A DNA stretch of 64,000 nucleotides from Candidatus Omnitrophota bacterium (lineage in GTDB: Bacteria > Omnitrophota > Gorgyraeia > Gygaellales > Profunditerraquicolaceae). Each line of letters begins with the position of its first letter. Position 1 is the first letter of the stretch. This document shows, piece by piece, positions 31,982 through 38,470 of this stretch. The translations under genes were made by a program, and so were the position numbers. The stretch covers positions 1 to 64,000 of the forward strand of contig JAUYDL010000029.1 in NCBI GenBank assembly GCA_030691865.1, read 5' to 3'. Under the pieces are notes generated by a model. The model was given only the letters and a program-made list of their open reading frames with translations. It ran no database searches and had not been told where the DNA came from.

Positions 31982-33364
31982 TTACCTTTTAAAATCATCT
32001 TCGAATCTTTCAATATCATCCTCAGCTAGATAATTTCCTGTTTGCACCTCCACAATTCTCAAGGTCTGATTAGTGGTATTTTCTAAGCGATGCTTTTTGC
32101 CTTTGGGTATATAAATGCTCTGGTTGCTATGCACCAGGGAAACTCCCCGGCCGCTTACCACCTTGGCCATACCGGAAACCACTACCCAATGCTCAGCGCG
32201 GCTTTTATGCCGCTGTAAACTTAAACGTTTATGCGGCGTAATTTCAATAAGTTTAATCTTAAAATCGATGCCTTGCTGTAAAACCGTAAATGATCCCCAC
32301 GGCCTTCTCTCCGTTAAATGCACCAGGTGCTCTTTACGGTTTAACGACTTCATCAGGCCCACCAACTTCTTAACATCTTGGGTCCTACCCCTATCACAAA
32401 CCAACAGGGCATCCGGAGTATCCGCGATAATCGTATCTTTAATGCCAATGGTCGAAACCAGCCGATTACCCTTTGAGAATACACACACGCCTTGACTATC
32501 TAAATTCAGAGCATCGCCACTAACAATATTTCCCTTTTTGTCTTTCGGGAAGATTTCCGATAAAGCCTCCCAACTGCCTAAATCCGTCCAGTAAAAATCA
32601 GCAGGAATAAGCGCGATACGCTTAGAATGCTCCATAATTCCATAATCAACAGATATAGCATCAATTCTCGGCCAAATCTTAGGAATATCATTTACTGAAT
32701 TAATCAGCCGCAGGTTAGTATACAATCCGGGTAAATATTTTTTAACCTCTTCCAGTAAAACCGAAGCCTTCCAGATAAACATCCCGCTGTTCCAGAAAAA
32801 TTTCTTGTTCTTAAAATATTCCTTTGCCTTATTTAAATCCGGCTTTTCCAGAAACTTCTCGACTTCCCAATAACCATCTTTTTTTTTATCTACTTTTATA
32901 TAACCATAACCTATAGATGGCGCACTGGGTTTAATGCCCAGCGTAACCAAAAGATTATTTTTAGCGCAAGCGATTGCTTTTTTAAACGTCCTCTTAAAAT
33001 TCTCAATATTCTTAATATAATGGTCAGAAGGCAAAACCAAAAGCACCGCATCTTTATCAATCCGGCTGATTAATTTTGCGCACAACCCCACTGCCGGAGC
33101 AGTATTCTTGCCCTGCGGCTCTAAAATTATATTCTTATCCGGAATGCGAAACTTGGTAATCTGGGCTTTAACTTCATAAAAATAAATTTTATTGGTAATA
33201 ATATAAGTATGCGCCGGGTCCACCACGCCTTTTAATCGCTGGATGGTCGACTGCAACAAGCTCTCCTGGCCAATAATTTTCATAAACTGCTTTGGCTCAA
33301 GCTCGCGTGAAAACGGCCAAAACCTGCTTCCTACTCCACCGGCTAAAATAACAGCGTATGTCAT
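31982..33364 (-). CDS. manC: Mannose-1-phosphate guanylyltransferase / mannose-6-phosphate isomerase
   Basis: A 460-residue bifunctional type II enzyme that forms GDP-mannose. The N-terminal transferase has ILAGGVGSRFWPFSRELEP and PKQFMKIIGQESLLQSTIQR, LVLPSDHYI and VEKFLEKPDLNKA. The C-terminal cupin (from about residue 350) has RPWGSFTVLQQ, PHKRLSLQRHKSRAEHW and IYIPKGKKHRLEN. GDP-mannose would supply mannose or deoxy sugars to the glycan genes around it. A degraded copy of its first codons appears at 37487-37524. Confidence 0.95.
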   Translation of the reverse strand: MTYAVILAGGVGSRFWPFSRELEPKQFMKIIGQESLLQSTIQRLKGVVDPAHTYIITNKIYFYEVKAQITKFRIPDKNIILEPQGKNTAPAVGLCAKLISRIDKDAVLLVLPSDHYIKNIENFKRTFKKAIACAKNNLLVTLGIKPSAPSIGYGYIKVDKKKDGYWEVEKFLEKPDLNKAKEYFKNKKFFWNSGMFIWKASVLLEEVKKYLPGLYTNLRLINSVNDIPKIWPRIDAISVDYGIMEHSKRIALIPADFYWTDLGSWEALSEIFPKDKKGNIVSGDALNLDSQGVCVFSKGNRLVSTIGIKDTIIADTPDALLVCDRGRTQDVKKLVGLMKSLNRKEHLVHLTERRPWGSFTVLQQGIDFKIKLIEITPHKRLSLQRHKSRAEHWVVVSGMAKVVSGRGVSLVHSNQSIYIPKGKKHRLENTTNQTLRIVEVQTGNYLAEDDIERFEDDFKR

Positions 33365-33440
33365 TTCTCAAACTCCTATCTTAGAGACTGTCCCTAAGCT
33401 TTCCATCATTCGTTAAACCACATCTTTATTAAGTACGAGA

Positions 33441-34295
33441 TTACGGCTTTTTCAAAATCTCGTTAAACCGCTCAAAAACTTTATCGAGGTTGAAACTCTC
33501 ACCTACCCGGATAACAGGTATCAATTCTGTTTCTATCTGCTTGTGAAGCAATTCTTTTGATTGTTGATCCAAACCGAAATTATGAGAATAATTCGCTCTG
33601 TATTTCTCAGCTTCAAGCTTCTTTTTGAATATGGAAAGGAAGTGCCTGTCTTTAAAGTCAAACTTGGCTTCCGATATAAACCATAAGTCATAATAGTCGC
33701 GAATTGCCACATCTTTTCTTGTGATTGCGGCTTTGAGTTTTTCTGCCACGGCCTCGTTTAATGTAAGCGATAATATCTTATTTTTAGGAATTAAATCCTC
33801 TCCCGTAAATGGGTCCTTATAAAAATGCGTGATTACATTATGAACGGGCTTGTCGATAGGAGTTTGCCTGAGTGAAATTTCTAGTTTTATCTTCTCATCC
33901 TTTCCTGAGATAAATGACGGATAGAAAATGTTGAACACATACTGAGTAGAATTATTAAATCCTTCTCCTTCAGGCCTTTCACTTTTTAACTCCAGTAGTT
34001 TCAGCAATTCTGGCATCTTTTCTCTTATTGGGGTGATTGCACGGGATCGCCTAGAACGGGTTTGGAGGCCTTCAGGGTTAAAGTATGTAAAGTCAATGTC
34101 TTCGCTTAACCTGTGATAGTTAAGGTGAATCTTATTTAAAAGCGTCCCGCCTTTAAAAACGATTTTATCGCTTAAATGTGATTCGACGCTGTTTAAGATA
34201 AGCGTTAAATAATAATCTTTTTCGATGGTCTCGAGCCTAAAGTTATATTTTTCCGCAATAAACGGTATTATTTTCTCAAGCTTATCCCTATCCAT
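33441..34295 (-). CDS. AbiEii/AbiGii-type nucleotidyltransferase toxin (module 2)
   Basis: A 284-residue member of the AbiEii family. All motifs are clear: KIVFKGGTLLNKIHLNYHRL and SEDIDFTYFN (nucleotide and metal binding), KIKLEISLRQ (third acid), and EAVAEKLKAAITRKDVAIRD with YYDLWFI (helical motif). AbiEii proteins are toxins that block growth, in some cases by modifying tRNA, and act in phage abortive infection. The ATG at 34295 overlaps the antitoxin gene by 8 bp; a TTG two codons earlier is also possible. Confidence 0.92.
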   Translation of the reverse strand: MDRDKLEKIIPFIAEKYNFRLETIEKDYYLTLILNSVESHLSDKIVFKGGTLLNKIHLNYHRLSEDIDFTYFNPEGLQTRSRRSRAITPIREKMPELLKLLELKSERPEGEGFNNSTQYVFNIFYPSFISGKDEKIKLEISLRQTPIDKPVHNVITHFYKDPFTGEDLIPKNKILSLTLNEAVAEKLKAAITRKDVAIRDYYDLWFISEAKFDFKDRHFLSIFKKKLEAEKYRANYSHNFGLDQQSKELLHKQIETELIPVIRVGESFNLDKVFERFNEILKKP

Positions 34296-35061
34296 TGACA
34301 ATAATTCTCCATCTTTTATCAGTTTTGCCTTTTTTTGCCTCTGTATCGTATAAGAAAGAATGCCCTTTTATTCCCGCGTCGACTTTGCTAAGCAGTCTTT
34401 GGGACACTCCAAGCCTTTCCAGGAAATATCCCATACGCCTGCGAATGATACAAACGGGATATCGCGCGACATAATCCACGAAGACTGCCATATCCATATT
34501 GCTAAGCTGTTCAGTTAAAATACTAAATCCTTTTTTCACACCATAAAAATCAAACGCGTCTATCAACGCGCGTTCCTTAGAAGCAAAAACAATATCCTCC
34601 TTATCTATTCTGCGCGTTTCCAAGCCATACATTCTATTGGGCAGCACCTTGATAAGCTTATACCTGATACCGCCAACTTTTTTCTCAAGTGAATATTTTT
34701 CATTCACTACATGTATCATTTGCGCGACTTGATCGGTAAAGCCATATGAATTAAAAACGCTGGAGTATCCTATATAATAATTCGCTCCTCTGGCTAACGC
34801 TTTTGCAATCACATATTCGTTACCCGCCCACTTGCCTCCGGGAGCTTTCATCGGAATAAACAAATACACATTTTTGACAATATTCCTTAACCTATTTTTA
34901 ATCAAAAGCCGCCTGATAAGATAGTCCACCTTGCTTTCATCGTCATAGAAAGAAATAATATCCGCGCGAGTATAGACCTCTTTACCCTCATACTCTAACC
35001 TAGCCAAAAGGCCTATTTCGTTCGGAGTAAGCCCATTATATTTGTTTACTTTTGGTTTCAT
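34288..35061 (-). CDS. AbiEi-type antitoxin/regulator (module 2)
   Basis: A 257-residue protein with an N-terminal winged HTH (LTPNEIGLLARLEYEGKEVY, YLIRRLLIKNRLRNIVKNVY) and the AbiEi-type C-terminal domain (VIAKALARGANYYIGYSSVF, EDIVFASKERALIDAF). AbiEi represses its own promoter and counteracts AbiEii. The ATG at 35061 follows GGGAGG; the TTG upstream overlaps that ribosome site. The toxin gene follows with overlap, as in abiE loci. Consensus promoter at 35100-35128. Confidence 0.88.
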   Translation of the reverse strand: MKPKVNKYNGLTPNEIGLLARLEYEGKEVYTRADIISFYDDESKVDYLIRRLLIKNRLRNIVKNVYLFIPMKAPGGKWAGNEYVIAKALARGANYYIGYSSVFNSYGFTDQVAQMIHVVNEKYSLEKKVGGIRYKLIKVLPNRMYGLETRRIDKEDIVFASKERALIDAFDFYGVKKGFSILTEQLSNMDMAVFVDYVARYPVCIIRRRMGYFLERLGVSQRLLSKVDAGIKGHSFLYDTEAKKGKTDKRWRIIVNG

Positions 35062-35099
35062 ATTTCTGCCTCCCAATGCACTTATCTAAAACTAAAAAT

Positions 35100-35128
35100 A
35101 ATATACTCTTGAGTGGGTTATTTGTCAA
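35100..35128 (-). promoter_or_regulatory. Promoter of module 2
   Basis: TTGACA (35123-35128), 17-bp spacer, TATATT (35100-35105) on the minus strand, about 39 bp before the antitoxin ATG. Confidence 0.75.
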
Positions 35129-35206
35129 TAAATATTGTTGCAGTAATTATCCTTCCAGGACTCTTCTTTACAATAATAACCACAGACGGAATTATCGTTA
35201 ATTATT

Positions 35207-35896
35207 TTATAGCCTGCCCGGTGTTCCTCCGTATAAGTCCAAAGTTAAATCTGATTGCCAATATTCCTTAGTATCAACATTCATTATGGTAAGTTTCCCT
35301 GACCATCCGGCTCCGGTATCAATATTCCAAACATTACACACATGAATCGGTTGAAAAGTATTATAAAGTTCAGTTGGTGTATGACCGACAAAGATATCCT
35401 TGTATCGGCCCAATTTACAGTTGCGCCCCTCTGCTTGCATCTTCCACGCCATATCAAGAAGCCTCCTATCCCAAACCAATGTTTGCGCGCTATGACTCGA
35501 AAGCGATATGTCCGGATTAAACCCGCCATGCACGAAAACCTGATCATCACGCTCAATCCAAAGATGTCCGCTCTTTAGAAAATCGATGTGTGCCTTCGGC
35601 ATAGGGCCACCGTTATATGACGCTATTGTTCGATCACCGCCTTGACTCGTCCATATCTCCGGCTTATCCCCGCGCAAAGCCCAATCCAGAGCCCACATAT
35701 CATGGTTACCAATAACCAAATTGCAGTGTTTAACCTTTAAAAGCTCATCGATGCTTTGCTTGACATCCGGATAACCATCACACACGTCACCTAAAACGAT
35801 TAAGCGATCTTGCTTGTAATCAAATTTCGAGCGTTCAAAACACTGCATTAGCGCCTTGTAAGCGCCATGAATATCACCAATAGCGTATGTCTTCAC
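35207..35896 (-). CDS. Calcineurin-like (PPP-type) metallophosphoesterase
   Basis: A 229-residue two-metal phosphoesterase with the full signature: YAIGDIHGAYKALMQCFERS, IVLGDVCDGYPDVKQSIDEL, LVIGNHDMWALDW, VHGGFNPDISL and IFVGHTPTELYN. Bacterial relatives (PrpA/ApaH-like) remove phosphate from proteins or split dinucleoside polyphosphates. A GTG start lies 3 bp after the stop of the nucleotidyltransferase gene, with AGGA well placed, so it is the third gene of an antitoxin-nucleotidyltransferase-phosphoesterase operon. It could reverse or restrain the neighbour's modification; that is inference. Confidence 0.9.
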   Translation of the reverse strand: MKTYAIGDIHGAYKALMQCFERSKFDYKQDRLIVLGDVCDGYPDVKQSIDELLKVKHCNLVIGNHDMWALDWALRGDKPEIWTSQGGDRTIASYNGGPMPKAHIDFLKSGHLWIERDDQVFVHGGFNPDISLSSHSAQTLVWDRRLLDMAWKMQAEGRNCKLGRYKDIFVGHTPTELYNTFQPIHVCNVWNIDTGAGWSGKLTIMNVDTKEYWQSDLTLDLYGGTPGRL

Positions 35897-35899
35897 TCA

Positions 35900-36691
35900 T
35901 CAATCCTTTGCAATGCTTCTCTTGAGCCTCTTAAATCTATCAAATATGTCTTGGCGCACATCATGGATATATTCATCAGGACCGTTTTCCTGTTCTACCA
36001 AAAGACAGCCTCGACTTGAAACCCTTTCAAAAAACTTGTTTATATTATCCGGGACGCCCATTAAATACCCTTTTTCTCTGTACTGGGATATTTCCTTCAA
36101 AATCAAGTCAATATCAGGCGCGTACCGCAAGATGAAGTACATATAATACAAATCTTTAGCCTGTTTTTCCTTGTTCTCCCTATCGATAAAAGTCGCTCCC
36201 TTGTGATACAAAAAAGCTGACGGTTTCGGACAATTAATAAGATAGCCTTTGTTCTTTTTCATAGCGTAAATGTTTATCGATATCCGGTGTTTTAAGAGGA
36301 AATCAAATTTGTCGATTTTATTTATTTGTATCTGCTGGCCTACCATTTTCTCGATCGCCTTGATATCCGCGGTAGGATAAGTAATAAACTCTACCGGGAC
36401 TTTTTCTTTATACAGCACAACAGGAAACATCCTGTCCATCTTCAGATGACGTTCTTTGTAATCCAAAGAAGAAAGTGTTTCAAAAATTGTCTTTGAATAA
36501 TCTCCGGTAACGGATTGATCTACGCCAAAATCTATATCAACCGTAGTCACCGGATTTCTGACGGATGTTTTCCAAATAAAATTTGAATAGATATACGGCA
36601 TCCATCCACCGACAAGCGTGAGGTCAGGAAGATAATCACGCATGTCTTCAAGCACGTTAAAAAACACTGCTTCAATTTTTTCAAGATTCAT
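35900..36691 (-). CDS. Nucleotidyltransferase, AbiEii-like (module 3)
   Basis: A 263-residue nucleotidyltransferase-fold protein: LTLVGGWMPYIYSNF (GGW), VTTVDIDFGV (DxD), VPVEFITYP (third acid) and the helical FLYHKGATFIDRENKEKQAK DLYYMYF, matching the toxin motif of the AbiEii/GSU2403-like groups. Acidic active-site residues are intact. Its ATG overlaps the regulator gene by 11 bp. It is presumably the toxin of the module, modifying an unknown target. Confidence 0.82.
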   Translation of the reverse strand: MNLEKIEAVFFNVLEDMRDYLPDLTLVGGWMPYIYSNFIWKTSVRNPVTTVDIDFGVDQSVTGDYSKTIFETLSSLDYKERHLKMDRMFPVVLYKEKVPVEFITYPTADIKAIEKMVGQQIQINKIDKFDFLLKHRISINIYAMKKNKGYLINCPKPSAFLYHKGATFIDRENKEKQAKDLYYMYFILRYAPDIDLILKEISQYREKGYLMGVPDNINKFFERVSSRGCLLVEQENGPDEYIHDVRQDIFDRFKRLKRSIAKD

Positions 36692-37367
36692 ACAAACCCG
36701 TCCCCTTCTCTTCTAAAACTTTTTTCAGATAATCAGCGTGCTCGCGCCCGCGGGGCTTATAATTATAGAGGTCTAAATAAAGCTGCAAATTAGAAACAAC
36801 CTTATATCCCTTTATTGCCTGAGCGCCATAAAATACGCTCTTCTTGTAATGCGGGCGAATAATATGAATGTTCCCACCTCTTACAAGCTCCTTTAAATCA
36901 AGTTGTTGGCGTAACTCGAGAACATCCTTTTTCCAGTCTTCAGGTTCCAAATACAGGCATACCTGATCCGTTACTACAAAAGAAGTTACCAAATTGGCGC
37001 CAGAATGGAGTGTGAACGCGTATTGTTTGTCTTTCAGATAATCTTTAAGCTTCGGTAAAATATTTTTATCTGGAGAATAATAGGTATCGACTTCGTTTAA
37101 TTCAAAGCGGTACTCTGTTACCCAATCGCTGATTAGCTCATCTATATTCGTAAGAAGCGCATAGCTATTCGGCCCACGTTTGACCCGCTCGATGTAGCCC
37201 TTTTTTGCCATGGTTTCAAGCGCTCCTTGTGCCAACCCAATGCTCACCCCATTATCTCCTGTAAAGTCGCGCGTAACCCATTTCTTCTGTGGATCAGACA
37301 GCATCTTCCTCAAGATAAAAGTCGCTTTATCAGCAAAAATATTTTTCATATTCGTTGGGTTATTCAT
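36681..37367 (-). CDS. AbiEi-like winged-HTH antitoxin/regulator (module 3)
   Basis: A 228-residue protein of the AbiEi-like type: an N-terminal HTH (KKWVTRDFTGDNGVSIGLAQ, ALETMAKKGYIERVKRGPNS) and a C-terminal part ending VVSNLQLYLDLYNYKPRGRE and HADYLKKVL, the usual ending of these antitoxins. ATG at 37367 is chosen because GAAGGAG lies eight bases upstream. It leads the three-gene operon and has operator-like half-sites TTAATGTTCA/TGAACATTAA around the promoter. Confidence 0.82.
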   Translation of the reverse strand: MNNPTNMKNIFADKATFILRKMLSDPQKKWVTRDFTGDNGVSIGLAQGALETMAKKGYIERVKRGPNSYALLTNIDELISDWVTEYRFELNEVDTYYSPDKNILPKLKDYLKDKQYAFTLHSGANLVTSFVVTDQVCLYLEPEDWKKDVLELRQQLDLKELVRGGNIHIIRPHYKKSVFYGAQAIKGYKVVSNLQLYLDLYNYKPRGREHADYLKKVLEEKGTGLYES

Positions 37368-37382
37368 AATGTTCACTCCTTC

Positions 37383-37434
37383 TTAATGTTCATTGATTAG
37401 TAAACAATATATACCCAGTGAACATTAATGTCAA
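37383..37434 (-). promoter_or_regulatory. Promoter and operator half-sites of module 3
   Basis: TTGACA (37429-37434), 17-bp spacer, TATATT (37406-37411) on the minus strand. Perfect 10-bp arms TTAATGTTCA (37383-37392) and TGAACATTAA (37419-37428) sit downstream of the start site and inside the spacer, suiting autorepression. Confidence 0.78.
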
Positions 37435-37444
37435 ACGTTTTTAT

Positions 37445-37524
37445 TACATGCTCTTTTCCCCACGGCCCCCAGCGCCGCGCCTCCACCTTCCCGCTCCACC
37501 TTCTAAAATAACTTCGTATGTCAT
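37445..37524 (-). pseudogene. Chimeric fragment: manC 5' end joined to a family 9 glycosyltransferase 3' end
   Basis: Read on the minus strand from 37524, ATGACATACGAAGTTATTTT and the next 20 bases match the first codons of manC (33364) with a few changes, then switch to CGCTGGGGGCCGTGGGGAA, the end of a heptosyltransferase gene like that at 38471-39376. No functional product is expected. The 37435-37870 interval holds only such debris, plus a hairpin (AAGGTCACA-ATT-TGTGACCTT) at 37596-37616. Confidence 0.7.
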
Positions 37525-37619
37525 AAAAATTGATTATATCATGCTCAACTCAAAAATCACATATCTAAGCATGAAATCCAACTATCCTTTTTTTTAAGGT
37601 CACAATTTGTGACCTTAAA

Positions 37620-37812
37620 GATTCTACCTCTCCCCACGGCCCCCAGCGCCACGCGGTTTTGCCCGGCAGGTCATTCCTGAACAACGCCACCACCGGCATC
37701 CCCACGACGCAACAGCCAAATGCATCGGCCCACTGTCGCAACTCACCAGTACCCTGCACTGCGTAAAAATCTGCGCTAACTCTACTAAAGTAGTCTTATT
37801 AAGATGATTCTA
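37620..37812 (-). pseudogene. Frameshifted 3' fragment of a family 9 glycosyltransferase
   Basis: On the minus strand the translation reads NKTTLVELAQIFTQCRVLVS then CDSGPMHLA, after which a one-base shift is needed to continue GMPVVALFRNDLPGKTAWRW and GPWGEV. This matches the C-terminal part of the fusion protein at 38471-40075 (INKTSLVELAALLKRGSLVV, SGDSGPMHLAASVGTPVIAL). The 5' two-thirds are missing. It is a decayed partial duplicate. Confidence 0.8.
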
Positions 37813-37870
37813 TCTTGATGATCGTGACAATTCTGGTTTGGATTATACAAAAAAATACAATCGGGAATAA

Positions 37871-38188
37871 TTATACACTCAGTTCGCGGGGAATAAAGTC
37901 TATGCTGAGTCTTGCTCTTAAGGCCGCGGCAAGCCTCGCAAGGGTTTTGAGATTAATGCGTGCATTTCTTAAATCCTCCAAGCGCGAGATGGTCTGTTGG
38001 GTAGTGTTAACTTTTTTTGCTAATTCTGCCTGGCTTAAATGCCTCATTTGCCTTAGCTGAGTGATCTTGTAGCCTATTTGCAGCCTTGCCACTTCTTCGT
38101 CGTAGGCTTTTCTAAACCCAGGGCTCTTTCTAAGCTCTTCTTCAATATGCTGGTTTATTGTTTTGGGAACTATTATTTTTCTTTTCAT
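37871..38188 (-). CDS. XRE-family antitoxin (HigA-like), toxin lost
   Basis: A 105-residue HTH protein: MKRKIIVPKTINQHIEEELR, then LRQMRHLSQAELAKKVNTTQ and QTISRLEDLRNARINLKTLA. The ATG at 38188 has GAGGTG eight bases upstream; the reading frame is open further to 38263, but those extra codons are the start of a toxin gene. It resembles the intact antitoxin at 1050-1379. As an orphan it could still repress its promoter or act on other toxins. Confidence 0.83.
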   Translation of the reverse strand: MKRKIIVPKTINQHIEEELRKSPGFRKAYDEEVARLQIGYKITQLRQMRHLSQAELAKKVNTTQQTISRLEDLRNARINLKTLARLAAALRARLSIDFIPRELSV

Positions 38189-38263
38189 AAGAATCACCTC
38201 TATAGACTCTTCAACTGGCCGTTTATTTCTTTCGTCCTCGTAGTATATGGCTTTCTTTTTCAT
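38189..38263 (-). pseudogene. Remnant of a Gp49/HigB-type toxin fused in frame to the antitoxin
   Basis: Translation MKKKAIYYEDERNKRPVEES is the expected N-terminus of a Gp49-like toxin (compare YYFIDERGDNLVRDFIESLP in the gene at 1366-1758). The remainder of the toxin is deleted so that the frame runs directly into the antitoxin, whose own ribosome site is kept. Confidence 0.75.
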
Positions 38264-38285
38264 ACTGACTCTTTAGCCTACTTAA

Positions 38286-38314
38286 AATATACGCTATTTG
38301 TGGTGTAATGTCAA
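38286..38314 (-). promoter_or_regulatory. Promoter of the decayed toxin-antitoxin locus
   Basis: TTGACA (38309-38314), 17-bp spacer, TATATT (38286-38291) on the minus strand, about 22 bp before the toxin-remnant ATG. Confidence 0.72.
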
Positions 38315-38418
38315 GATAAAATTACATCTTATTTAATGTATGATAACACCAGTCGCGCGCAATCTTTTCAGCATCCTCTTTCTATTACAACAGACGCAAC
38401 AAGAGACGAAATCTAACT

Positions 38419-38450
38419 AAAATAAAAGAGCCGAATCTATTAGATCCGGC
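38419..38450 (-). terminator. Intrinsic terminator of the 38-64 kb glycan operon end
   Basis: On the minus strand GCCGGATCT-AAT-AGATTCGGC (38430-38450) is followed by TCTTTTATTTT. It lies about 20 bp after the stop of the glycosyltransferase fusion gene. Confidence 0.8.
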
Positions 38451-38470
38451 CCCCAAAGATAATCCCAACT

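Noticed and set aside
35284..35578. Open frames inside the metallophosphoesterase gene
   Set aside because: They lie in other frames of a gene whose signatures are complete in the annotated frame.
37593..37619. AAGGTCACA-ATT-TGTGACCTT hairpin as an intrinsic terminator
   Set aside because: On the minus strand it is followed by an A-run, not a U-run, so termination is not supported.
37565..37759. 64-residue open frame between the toxin island and the antitoxin
   Set aside because: Its first half is out of frame with the glycosyltransferase remnant and only PVVALFRNDLPGKT and RWGPWGE match it; it is part of the decayed fragment.
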